This document shows, piece after piece, positions 1-7,632 of a DNA stretch of 37,496 nt. The DNA is taken from the NCBI GenBank assembly GCA_029883265.1, contig JAOUJM010000021.1, positions 1 to 37,496 on the forward strand, in the 5' to 3' direction. Each line of letters opens with the position of its first letter. Position 1 is the stretch's first letter. The stretch is from Gammaproteobacteria bacterium. Its GTDB lineage: Bacteria > Pseudomonadota > Gammaproteobacteria > S012-40. The translations under genes were made by a program, and so were the position numbers. A model generated the notes under the pieces. That model did not search any database. It had not been told where the DNA came from and saw only the letters and a program-made list of their open reading frames with translations.

Positions 1-1
1 T

Positions 2-1795
2 AATTTGCTAGCCATTGCCGATAAATATAAAGGTGATGGTAGCGTTGCAAAAAAAGAAGATGATGCATGGCGTAGTTTGCCCGTGGAAAAACGTCTGGAA
101 CATGCCCTTATCAAAGGCATTGATCATTATATTGAAGAAGATACGGAAGCTGTACGTCAATTAAAAGATCAACCAATTCATGTTATTGAAGGTCCGCTTA
201 TGGATGGCATGAATGCCGTGGGCGATTTATTTGGTGCGGGTAAAATGTTTTTGCCACAAGTGGTGAAAAGTGCGCGCGTGATGAAAAAAGCGGTAGCTTA
301 TTTGTTGCCATTCATCGAAGCAGAAAAATCTGGTAAGCAACAGGCGCAAGGTAAAATATTGCTTGCCACGGTTAAAGGTGATGTTCACGATATCGGAAAA
401 AATATTGTTGGCGTGGTTTTGCAGTGTAATAATTTTGAAGTGATCGACTTGGGTGTTATGGTTCCTGCGGCAAAAATTTTAGAAATCGCACGACAGGAAA
501 ATGTCGATATTATCGGCTTATCCGGTTTGATAACACCATCCCTTGAAGAGATGACTCACGTCGCCAAGGAAATGACGAGACTCGGAATGAGTGTGCCTTT
601 GTTAATTGGAGGTGCCACTACTTCGCGTGCACATACCGCTGTTAAAATTGAGCCTCACTACGCACACGGTACTGTTTGGGTAAAAGATGCTTCACGGGCT
701 GTGGGTGTTGCGCAAAATTTAATTGGCAAGGAGAGTCGCCCTAAATTTTTGGCCGAACTTAAAACGGATTATGCGCATGTGCGTGAGCAACACGAAAATC
801 GTTCCCAGCAAATTAATTGGATGAGCTTGTCACAAGCGCGATTGAATAAGCCTGCTATCGATTGGCAAAAAACCAATATTGTGCCGCCGACAAATTTGGG
901 CCTGCAGGTTTTTGCCGATTATCCATTATCAGAATTGCGAGAATATATTGACTGGACGCCGTTTTTCCATGCCTGGGAATTAAAAGGTAGTTATCCAAAA
1001 ATTCTAAGCGATCAAGAGAAAGGCGAAGAAGCAAGTAAACTTTTTGTGGATGCAGAAAAAATGTTGGCCCAAATAATTGATGAAAAATGGCTACAAGCAC
1101 AAGCCGTTATTGGCTTTTTTCCAGCTAATACCATCGCTGATGATGATGTTGAGCTATACACGGATGATGGTCGCCAACAAGTGTTAACAAAATTATGTTT
1201 TTTACGGCAACAGGTGGAAAAAGCCAATAAAGGGCCGAGCCGTTGTTTAGCTGATTATGTGGCGCCGAAAGAAACACAGATTAATGATTACATCGGCGTT
1301 TTTGCAGTAACCACAGGTATTGGTTTGCAACATAAAGTTGCGCAATTTGAGCAAGCACATGATGACTATCACGCGATTTTACTCAAAGCCTTGGCAGACC
1401 GTTTAGCCGAAGCATTTGCTGAACGTTTACATGAACGCGTACGCAAAGAATTCTGGCCTTATGCTGCTCATGAGAAATTGAGCAATAACGATTTAATTAA
1501 AGAGCAATATGACGGGATACGCCCAGCCCCTGGCTATCCAGCATGTCCGGATCACACTGAGAAAGCGAAGCTATGGCAATTGTTAGACGCGGAAAAAAAT
1601 GCACACATAATATTGACTGAAAGTTTTGCTATGCTGCCTGCATCGTCAGTAAGTGGCTGGTATTTTGCAAATCCTGAAGCTAGGTATTTTAATGTTGGTA
1701 AGATTAATAAAGATCAGGTTTTAGATTATGCCCAACGTAAAAACATGACATTGGAAGAAGCAGAGCGATGGTTGGCGCCGAATCTTGCATATTAA
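2..1795 (+). CDS. metH: Cobalamin-dependent methionine synthase, C-terminal part (5' truncated)
   Basis: MetH transfers a methyl group from methyltetrahydrofolate to homocysteine through cobalamin in the cytoplasm. The reading frame is open to the left edge, so the homocysteine- and folate-binding halves lie outside the window. What remains, about 597 codons, starts near the cap domain. The B12-binding motif DVHDIG is at residues 126-131, with His128 as the lower cobalt ligand, followed by [11 protein letters not shown] and [10 protein letters not shown]. The C-terminal AdoMet reactivation domain shows [17 protein letters not shown]. Comparing His128 with His759 of the E. coli enzyme suggests about 630 residues are missing, which fits a full-length protein of about 1227 residues. 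The fragment shows no frameshift. Any cobalamin riboswitch or promoter would be upstream of the window. Confidence 0.97.
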   Translation, partial: NLLAIADKYKGDGSVAKKEDDAWRSLPVEKRLEHALIKGIDHYIEEDTEAVRQLKDQPIHVIEGPLMDGMNAVGDLFGAGKMFLPQVVKSARVMKKAVAYLLPFIEAEKSGKQQAQGKILLATVKGDVHDIGKNIVGVVLQCNNFEVIDLGVMVPAAKILEIARQENVDIIGLSGLITPSLEEMTHVAKEMTRLGMSVPLLIGGATTSRAHTAVKIEPHYAHGTVWVKDASRAVGVAQNLIGKESRPKFLAELKTDYAHVREQHENRSQQINWMSLSQARLNKPAIDWQKTNIVPPTNLGLQVFADYPLSELREYIDWTPFFHAWELKGSYPKILSDQEKGEEASKLFVDAEKMLAQIIDEKWLQAQAVIGFFPANTIADDDVELYTDDGRQQVLTKLCFLRQQVEKANKGPSRCLADYVAPKETQINDYIGVFAVTTGIGLQHKVAQFEQAHDDYHAILLKALADRLAEAFAERLHERVRKEFWPYAAHEKLSNNDLIKEQYDGIRPAPGYPACPDHTEKAKLWQLLDAEKNAHIILTESFAMLPASSVSGWYFANPEARYFNVGKINKDQVLDYAQRKNMTLEEAERWLAPNLAY

Positions 1796-1827
1796 TCACT
1801 AGATAGTGTTTCAGCAGGGAAAAGCAG

Positions 1828-2190
1828 ATGAGTTTACCGTTTCATGTGGATGATGCCTTAGATAAAGGTGAGTTATTGATGGCCGAGGTGCCAGCAAAGA
1901 CTCCGGATTGTAAGGCATATGTTATGGTTCAAGCCTTACAGGTAGCACAACTACCTGCTGAACATGAAATGCAGGAAAAAAAACAAGCTGAAGACTGGGT
2001 ATACGATGTACAGCGTTTTGAATTACCCAGCCAATATGTTGATGATTTTGAAATTGAGCATGCATGCAATGAGCAACAGTACTTAATGGCTAATAAGCTA
2101 GACCTCGAATTAATATTACGTTTATGGATGCCCAATATGCATGGTTTGGTCAATGTAATGAAGCAAGAAGAGATTATGCTGGAAGCTTAG
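1828..2190 (+). CDS. Small uncharacterised protein downstream of metH
   Basis: This is a 120-residue acidic protein that I do not recognise. It begins 32 nt after the metH stop and has AGGGAAAAG-type purine-rich sequence just before its ATG, so it may be cotranscribed with metH. It has no signal peptide, membrane segment or recognisable motif. It contains several Met and Glu residues, two cysteines (within PDCKA and HACNE), and an amphipathic C-terminal half ending in VMKQEEIMLEA. Its composition and codon use look like those of its neighbours, which argues for a real gene. A link to methionine metabolism from position alone would be a guess. Confidence 0.7.
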   Translation: MSLPFHVDDALDKGELLMAEVPAKTPDCKAYVMVQALQVAQLPAEHEMQEKKQAEDWVYDVQRFELPSQYVDDFEIEHACNEQQYLMANKLDLELILRLWMPNMHGLVNVMKQEEIMLEA

Positions 2191-2286
2191 TTTCCAATTG
2201 TTACCGCAATAAAAACCAATTTAGAACTCTCCAATTTTCCAGCTAAAACCATGATTATGGTGTCAATGCATTCCCGCTAATAATGC

Positions 2287-2314
2287 TAAAGCTGTTTATT
2301 GCTCGTGCCGATGC
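2287..2314 (+). promoter_or_regulatory. Possible sigma-28 (FliA)-like promoter for the CheX/CheY pair
   Basis: TAAA at 2287-2290 and GCCGATGC at 2307-2314 resemble the flagellar sigma-28 pattern TAAA-N15-GCCGATAA. Here the spacer is 16 nt instead of 15 and the last bases of the -10 element differ. The element ends 27 nt before the likely ATG of the CheX-like gene at 2342. The match is imperfect. The chemotaxis-like genes behind it make it plausible. Confidence 0.3.
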
Positions 2315-2341
2315 TCAGTGGGTAGAGGACTGGAGCGAGTA

Positions 2342-2857
2342 ATGTCATTGTCTGATTTACATCAAAACATATTGCAGCCTTTTGTTGACGAAACATTGAC
2401 TTGTTTAGTGGATATGGCGTCCATGTCCGCATACGCTGATGAAGCGGAGCGCGAATCCTTGGATCAATTCAAGTTTCATGGTTTTGCTGTTGCGGTAAAA
2501 ACGCATGGAAGTCTGAACGGCTATATTCTAATGCACCATTATTTTGAAACGGCGTTGGCCATTGGCAATCAGGTTCGTCAAGCATTGTTGGGTATTTCAG
2601 AGACTGAGTCAAAAATTGAAGAGCCTATTATTGAAGCATTAGAGGAGTTCTCTAACACGGCTATTGGTTTGGCAACGCGCCACTTGGCCGAGGAAGATCA
2701 TGGCATTCAATTTGAGCCTCCATTTTTCTTGGTTGCGCCACAAGATTTGAGCAAGTTAATGCAAGGTGTTGTTGATATTATTACGGTTCCTGTGCACATT
2801 GAAAATGTGGGACGGTTTTATTTGAATTACCTGTTGCAGGAAAAAGCAGGAGATTAA
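2342..2857 (+). CDS. CheX/CheC-like chemotaxis phosphatase domain protein
   Basis: This cytoplasmic protein of 171 residues has the character of the CheC/CheX/FliY family, whose members remove phosphate from CheY-type receivers. The family signature (E-x2-N followed about 20 residues later by P) is visible: E102-F-S-N105 and then P126/P127. The N-terminal half (MSLSDLHQNILQPFVDETL) fits the first helix of the fold. I prefer ATG 2342, preceded by GGAGCGAG, over the upstream GTG at 2318. The stop overlaps by a few bases the region carrying the ribosome binding site of the CheY-like gene, which starts 3 nt later. The two are almost certainly cotranscribed, so the neighbour is the obvious substrate. 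No flagellar or chemoreceptor genes are in view. Confidence 0.72.
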   Translation: MSLSDLHQNILQPFVDETLTCLVDMASMSAYADEAERESLDQFKFHGFAVAVKTHGSLNGYILMHHYFETALAIGNQVRQALLGISETESKIEEPIIEALEEFSNTAIGLATRHLAEEDHGIQFEPPFFLVAPQDLSKLMQGVVDIITVPVHIENVGRFYLNYLLQEKAGD

Positions 2858-2860
2858 TGG

Positions 2861-3241
2861 ATGCTATCTAAAGACGCAAAAATTCTAATCGTAGATGATA
2901 TGAAACTCATTCGGACGGCCATGCGCAAGCATTTAAATCGTCTTGGATATATGAATGTTATCGAAGCAGTCGATGGACAGGACGCAGTGGAAAAACACGC
3001 AAGTGAGCATCCAGGATTAATTTTTATGGATGTTGTAATGCCAAAAATGACGGGTAGCGAAGCGTTAAAACAAATTCGTAAAACCGACCAGCAGACGCCA
3101 ATTGTCATGTTGTCATCGGTCGCGGATGAGACTGTGGTGGATGAGTGCGAAGAACAAGGTATCCTAGGTTATGTGACTAAGCCAGTGACGGATGAAACCG
3201 GCCCTTGGATGATTGGCGACCTGCTTGAACAAGCGGGTTAA
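2861..3241 (+). CDS. CheY-like single-domain response regulator
   Basis: The 126-residue protein is a lone receiver domain. The acidic pocket is VDDMK (D12, D13), the phospho-acceptor is Asp57 in IFMDVVMPKM, the switch Ser is in MLSS (85-86) and the conserved lysine is Lys107 in YVTKPVT. There is no output domain, so it must act by binding a partner, as CheY does on the flagellar motor. The ATG at 2861 is preceded by CAGGAGA. It follows the CheX-like phosphatase gene by 3 nt, suggesting a closed phosphorylation/dephosphorylation pair whose kinase is elsewhere. The C-terminus (DETGPWMIGDLLEQAG) is slightly different from a classical CheY end. Convergent with the protease gene, with 28 nt between stops. 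Confidence 0.9.
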   Translation: MLSKDAKILIVDDMKLIRTAMRKHLNRLGYMNVIEAVDGQDAVEKHASEHPGLIFMDVVMPKMTGSEALKQIRKTDQQTPIVMLSSVADETVVDECEEQGILGYVTKPVTDETGPWMIGDLLEQAG

Positions 3242-3269
3242 CTTGCTAGAGAAACTCATATACGATTAT

Positions 3270-4760
3270 TTAGCGCAAGTCACTTGAACGATCATCGTGA
3301 ACTCGATATTTATCTAGTATCGATTGATTCTTTTCACGCGCCTCTTCGGTTTGTAAAGTTAATACCTGTCCACGGTCACTAAGGAAAGTAATATAAGGTG
3401 CTTTGGTTTTTTCCACGACATTTATCAGCGCTTCCATGTTTTCAATTGCTATTCCGTTGACAGAGTGTATGACTCGGCTTTGCATGTGGTTGTAACCATA
3501 GTTCACTGCATCGGGCAAAATTTGACTTAAAATAATAACCTGCTTTTCACTAATGTCCATGCGACTGGGTACCAGCATGTTATAACCTTCCATGGTGTAT
3601 TCTGGAATGTATGAGGCTAACTCGTAGGGTGGACGCTTGATCGATTTGACGTAGCCTTTGGTCAAGGGTTGAAACACCAAGCCAGCAAATACAAAATAAG
3701 TTGGTGTCTGGTCAAAAATGACTTTATCGACACGACTTTGTTTGACACTCAAGGGAATATTGTAACGATGAGTTTTTCCTTGGCGTAATATTTTTACTGA
3801 CAAATTTTCATTGGCTTGTTTCATATATTCCAAGTGGTTTGCTGACACTCTTAAATCATGATCCAAACGCACTTTGCCATCCTCGGCGATGCGATGATTT
3901 TCAATTTCTAAAAGCACGTCTCCCGGTTGTAAAAAATTAGAAATATTATTGTCTGCCTGAGGTACGGCTATGATTAACATGCCGGAGCGGCGTTTATCCA
4001 AACCATATTGTTTTTTGAGGGCTTCATTGCGTACGGGTTGTACATATATGTCAAGTTGTGGAAAACCGTCAAAATGGCCGTCTTCTACATCTTTTAGAAA
4101 ATGTTTGATAATCGGCGGTGGAACAATATAACCAATGTTTTCACCTTTTGGCATGGTTTGCATGGCGATGCCGACGATTTTACCGTTGGATATGGCGGGC
4201 CCTCCACTATTGCCGGGATTTATAGCAGCATCGACTTGGATTAGGAGGTAGCTATCGCCAGAATGAACATAATAGTCAACCTCGATACGCGAAATAATTC
4301 CTGCCGTAATCGAAATCGTTTGCCCCCCTTGCGGGTAGCCATAAACTTTTACACGGGATTGTAATGGAGGCAGTCCATCAATTTCTAATGGCTTTACACC
4401 CGCAAAAAATGCTTCATTGGCAACAGTTAATAGAGCGAGATCGCAAGTATGGCAAACATGGGCGACTTTGGCTTCATAGGTAGCGCCTGAACTGTCGCGT
4501 TTAACCATTAAGGAGGTTTGATCGGCCACTACATGGGCGTTGGTGAGAATACGATTACCCGAAATAACAACACCTGAGCCTGTCACCGTATGAATGCCGT
4601 GTGGCTGCCATGGTGACACATAGTCTGCATGACTATGGGTAGCAATGATTTTAACTATTGAATTGGTAATATTTTCCTCATTAGCGAGTGCGCTGCTGGA
4701 GATTATGTTGCCTATCAATAACAGGAACACGACAATAAGAGGTTTAGCTGTTTGAGTCAT
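3270..4760 (-). CDS. Deg/HtrA-type periplasmic serine protease with PDZ-like C-terminal half
   Basis: This is a trypsin-like protease that probably degrades misfolded envelope proteins in the periplasm. Residues 1-26 form a signal peptide ending SSALA. The catalytic triad is intact: His76 in LTNAHVV, Asp107 in CDLALL and Ser185 in NPGNSGGP. A PDZ-type domain follows (about 235-330), and the last 160 residues contain another segment (ILSQILPDAVNYGYNHM, VNGIAIENMEALINVVEK). This layout resembles the Deg9/Deg10-like proteases of plants and related bacterial proteins more than E. coli DegP or DegS. Two cysteines lie next to the triad (HVCHTCDLAL), an unusual spot for a periplasmic enzyme, where they could form a disulphide. 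Divergent from the beta-barrel gene. Confidence 0.9.
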   Translation of the reverse strand: MTQTAKPLIVVFLLLIGNIISSSALANEENITNSIVKIIATHSHADYVSPWQPHGIHTVTGSGVVISGNRILTNAHVVADQTSLMVKRDSSGATYEAKVAHVCHTCDLALLTVANEAFFAGVKPLEIDGLPPLQSRVKVYGYPQGGQTISITAGIISRIEVDYYVHSGDSYLLIQVDAAINPGNSGGPAISNGKIVGIAMQTMPKGENIGYIVPPPIIKHFLKDVEDGHFDGFPQLDIYVQPVRNEALKKQYGLDKRRSGMLIIAVPQADNNISNFLQPGDVLLEIENHRIAEDGKVRLDHDLRVSANHLEYMKQANENLSVKILRQGKTHRYNIPLSVKQSRVDKVIFDQTPTYFVFAGLVFQPLTKGYVKSIKRPPYELASYIPEYTMEGYNMLVPSRMDISEKQVIILSQILPDAVNYGYNHMQSRVIHSVNGIAIENMEALINVVEKTKAPYITFLSDRGQVLTLQTEEAREKNQSILDKYRVHDDRSSDLR

Positions 4761-4866
4761 GAGGTCGGTATTTGCCTTTTATTAGGAAATATGGGTGTTT
4801 AGATATTCGCTGCCCAGGTCGATTAATGATAAGATAGCCCGTCTTATTTGTCGATTCAGTAATAGA

Positions 4867-5511
4867 GTGAAAGCATTGAAAAAACTAGTAGGTCTGTTCT
4901 TTTTTTGTTGTTTGCTAGGTCTTAGCCCTGCCGGTTTTGCATTGGAAGTCAGTCCATTTGTTACGGGTGGTTTTACTACCGGTGGCGATGTAATGGACGT
5001 GTTGCCTAAAGATAGTAGTGGTAATGAGCGGAAAATTAAGGCGGGCGGCGAATTTTTTATTGCGGCTGGATTAGCCTTCCCTTTCATGCAAAATACGTTT
5101 GTGCCAGAAATCAGCTTAGCCTACCACAGTGATGCTGCTAATGATGCCGGTCAAGGTGCCGTCAATTTTGATCGTTGGATGATCGAGTTATTACCAAGGC
5201 TAAATGTTTGGCGTGATTTGTATTTAGGCGTCGGTACTACCCTCCAGTATAAACCCAGCTTGAATTGCCAAATTAGTGGTTCTAGCAATAATTGTTATTA
5301 TGAGCGGGATTTTAAAAGCAGTATTGGTTGGATGCTTCAGGCCGAATACCGAATAGCTCGATTGTCCGGTGAGCATATTTTGCTGTCGCTGCGTTACGCA
5401 AATATTCAATATGAGTCTGAGCAAGTAAAATACTCATCGAAAACGGTCAATTCCAATATTCAATTTAATGGCTCTTATCTAGGCGCAATGTTGAAGTTGG
5501 TTTATTTTTAA
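4867..5511 (+). CDS. Outer-membrane beta-barrel protein (porin-like, small)
   Basis: The mature protein of about 190 residues looks like a small outer-membrane barrel: alternating hydrophobic/polar strands, many aromatic residues at strand ends, and a terminal Phe (LGAMLKLVYF), the classic signal for barrel insertion. A signal peptide is clear after the in-frame GTG at 4867 (VKALKKLVGLFFF...SPAGFA, cleavage before LEVS). I therefore choose that start over the upstream GTG at 4795, which would put 24 charged residues in front of the signal. A TTG at 4876 is also possible. One cysteine pair (NCQIS, NNCYY) sits in a predicted loop. No family name could be assigned. Divergently transcribed from the Deg-type protease, which may help barrel quality control. 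Confidence 0.75.
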   Translation: MKALKKLVGLFFFCCLLGLSPAGFALEVSPFVTGGFTTGGDVMDVLPKDSSGNERKIKAGGEFFIAAGLAFPFMQNTFVPEISLAYHSDAANDAGQGAVNFDRWMIELLPRLNVWRDLYLGVGTTLQYKPSLNCQISGSSNNCYYERDFKSSIGWMLQAEYRIARLSGEHILLSLRYANIQYESEQVKYSSKTVNSNIQFNGSYLGAMLKLVYF

Positions 5512-5565
5512 CTTTTTCTTTTTTTAAGCTCTCGAAGCTCACCCAAGCGCTTCTTCCTGTTCAGA

Positions 5566-5635
5566 AAATTAACCGAATACCGATACCAATACGATGCTCG
5601 CAGCTGTCGGGATGACAGTATTTTTCGGTTAATTT
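5566..5635. repeat. Long inverted repeat / stem-loop upstream of the histidine kinase
   Basis: AAATTAACCGAA at 5566-5577 and TTCGGTTAATTT at 5624-5635 are perfect 12-bp complements. Inside lie a second pair, AATAC (5576-5580) with GTATT (5618-5622), and a small hairpin CTGTC/GACAG (5604-5608 with 5614-5618). It ends 30 nt before the kinase ATG and has no T-run after it, so a 5' leader structure or a regulator site is more likely than a terminator. It matches no riboswitch class I know. Confidence 0.6.
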
Positions 5636-5665
5636 AAGGCGTTCTGGAATAGACGTAAATTTTTC

Positions 5666-7630
5666 ATGGTTGATACCTATAAACCAAAAAGCAAAACAAA
5701 ATCCTGGTACCACTCTCAACCTATTGCAAGGGTTCTGGTATTAGGTTTTTTGTTGACAGCGTTAATACCGGTTACATTTATGGGTATAAAGGCTTATAAC
5801 TTAAGCGCCGAGACCATGGAGCAGCAAATCGAGCAAGGTCATGATTTTCTTGAAACCAATTTTGTACCTGTACTGAATCATTATCTAGAAAGTCAATTCT
5901 CAGCTTTTTCGTTATTTAGTCATAGTGTGGGAGAACAGTTAGCTGAAAATAAAAATAATAGCCAACTGCACCACACACTGTTCGATTTTGCTAATAGTTT
6001 TCCGGATTTTCTTAGTGTCGCCTGGTTGGATAGTAAAAAGGCCAACAAGATCGAATATGAAGGTAAACAAAGTTGGGAAGCATTGAGTCAGATTATTGAC
6101 CAGTCTTTCATTAACCAAGCAGCAGAATCGGAAAACTGGACCATTCGCTCAGTGATGTCTTGGGGAGAGAATTCACAACCGGTTTTAGTTGTTGCGCATG
6201 TAGTGTTGGATAATGCTGGACGGAAACATGGATTGGTGCTTGGAGTTTTGAAGCTGGATAATATTAAACAGCTTTTGAAACTTGCGCAGCACAATCAATT
6301 CAGCCGGGTACTATTACTTAATGAACGCCAGCAAGTAATCATGTCCTTACATGAGTTTGCTGAGTCTAATCGTGAACGTTTGACGCAAGCCGCTGTTTCA
6401 GTTCAACCCGGTCTGCAACGGCAAATGGAGCTCGCTGGCGAAACATGGCAGGTCGATAAAATCGATCTTAAATTTCATAATTGGGCGGTAGCTGTTTGGT
6501 ATCCACGCAGTCAACTTAAATCGGAAATTATCGCAACCTCAATGAAACATATTCAATGGGGCGTGGTTGGTTTGTTATTTGCGCTTGCATTGGCCTATTT
6601 AGCCGAACGTTGGGTGACGCGACCGGTAAATGTGTTAATTAAAAATTCGAGTGATCTGATTTTGCATGATCTAAAAGGCAGCTTGGCTGATCCTCAACCG
6701 CAAGCGCCGCTGGAAGTACAACGCCTGACAGCAACAATGAAAATGTTGACTAATGGCTTTCGTCAATCACTCAATGTAGTGAACAATTTGAATACGTCCT
6801 TACAAGAACGTGTAGACAACGCAACCAAACAACTAAAAGAAACCAATACTCAACTAGAATTAGCGCTTGCTCAAGCTGAACAAGCCAGTCTGGCAAAAGG
6901 AAGTTTTCTTGCCAACATGAGCCATGAATTGCGTACACCGATGAATGCCATTATTGGTTATAGTCAAATGTTAGAGGAAGAAGCCGAAGAACGACGGCTT
7001 GATGATTTAATTCCTGATTTGAAAAAAATTCAATCGTCGGGTCGTCACTTACTCGCGTTAATTAGCGATATTCTTGATTTGTCAAAAATAGAAGCGGGTA
7101 AAATGGAATTAAGCCTGAGTGAATTTGAAGTTGAAACATTGATTGCAGACACGATTGCTACAGTGCAACCCATGGTTGAACAAAATCGTAATGAATTTAA
7201 AGTGGACATTGAAACAAAATTAGGCTCTATGTATGCAGACGAAACTAAAGTGCGGCAAGCCTTGCTGAATCTTATGTCAAATGCAGCTAAGTTCACAGAA
7301 GACGGAGAAATTGCACTTAAAGTAGAATGTGTTGATAGCGAAGATGAAGAAATGATTCGTTTTTCGGTGTCTGACTCGGGCATCGGTCTGAGCGAAGAGC
7401 AAGTGTCAAAGCTATTTAACGAATTTACCCAAGCAGACTCATCTACGACACGAAAATATGGTGGTACCGGTTTGGGGCTGGCTATTAGTCGACGCTTCTG
7501 TCGCATGATGGGGGGAGACATTTACGTTCTAAGTACACTAGGACAAGGTTCAATATTTACCATCGAGGTTCCTATGACAGTGCAGGATAGAGGCTCGAGT
7601 ATGTTTGGCGATTCAAAGTTCGCCATGTAA
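5666..7630 (+). CDS. Membrane sensor histidine kinase with large periplasmic domain
   Basis: This 654-residue inner-membrane kinase probably senses a periplasmic signal and passes phosphate to an unlinked regulator. Domains in order: TM1 (about 20-42), a periplasmic sensor (43-293, Cache-like by length and position), TM2 (about 296-313), a HAMP-like linker, a coiled coil (about 370-410), HisKA with His420 in [13 protein letters not shown], and HATPase_c with Asn539 in [17 protein letters not shown] (570-575) and [12 protein letters not shown] (599-610). There is no attached receiver. The kinase core is the type often found in hybrid kinases. No receiver gene is adjacent on this strand; instead an adenylate cyclase gene follows after 2 nt. 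The nearest free receiver is the CheY-like protein 2.4 kb upstream. Confidence 0.95.
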   Translation: MVDTYKPKSKTKSWYHSQPIARVLVLGFLLTALIPVTFMGIKAYNLSAETMEQQIEQGHDFLETNFVPVLNHYLESQFSAFSLFSHSVGEQLAENKNNSQLHHTLFDFANSFPDFLSVAWLDSKKANKIEYEGKQSWEALSQIIDQSFINQAAESENWTIRSVMSWGENSQPVLVVAHVVLDNAGRKHGLVLGVLKLDNIKQLLKLAQHNQFSRVLLLNERQQVIMSLHEFAESNRERLTQAAVSVQPGLQRQMELAGETWQVDKIDLKFHNWAVAVWYPRSQLKSEIIATSMKHIQWGVVGLLFALALAYLAERWVTRPVNVLIKNSSDLILHDLKGSLADPQPQAPLEVQRLTATMKMLTNGFRQSLNVVNNLNTSLQERVDNATKQLKETNTQLELALAQAEQASLAKGSFLANMSHELRTPMNAIIGYSQMLEEEAEERRLDDLIPDLKKIQSSGRHLLALISDILDLSKIEAGKMELSLSEFEVETLIADTIATVQPMVEQNRNEFKVDIETKLGSMYADETKVRQALLNLMSNAAKFTEDGEIALKVECVDSEDEEMIRFSVSDSGIGLSEEQVSKLFNEFTQADSSTTRKYGGTGLGLAISRRFCRMMGGDIYVLSTLGQGSIFTIEVPMTVQDRGSSMFGDSKFAM

Positions 7631-7632
7631 TT

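Noticed and set aside
1796-1827. Small CACTA/TAGTG hairpin after metH as a terminator
   Set aside because: A five-pair A/T-containing stem with a two-base loop and only three Ts is too weak to call.
7045-7521. A 158-codon open frame on the minus strand inside the histidine kinase gene
   Set aside because: It is antisense to the conserved kinase core, its Ser-rich translation resembles no protein, and the plus-strand motifs fully explain the DNA.
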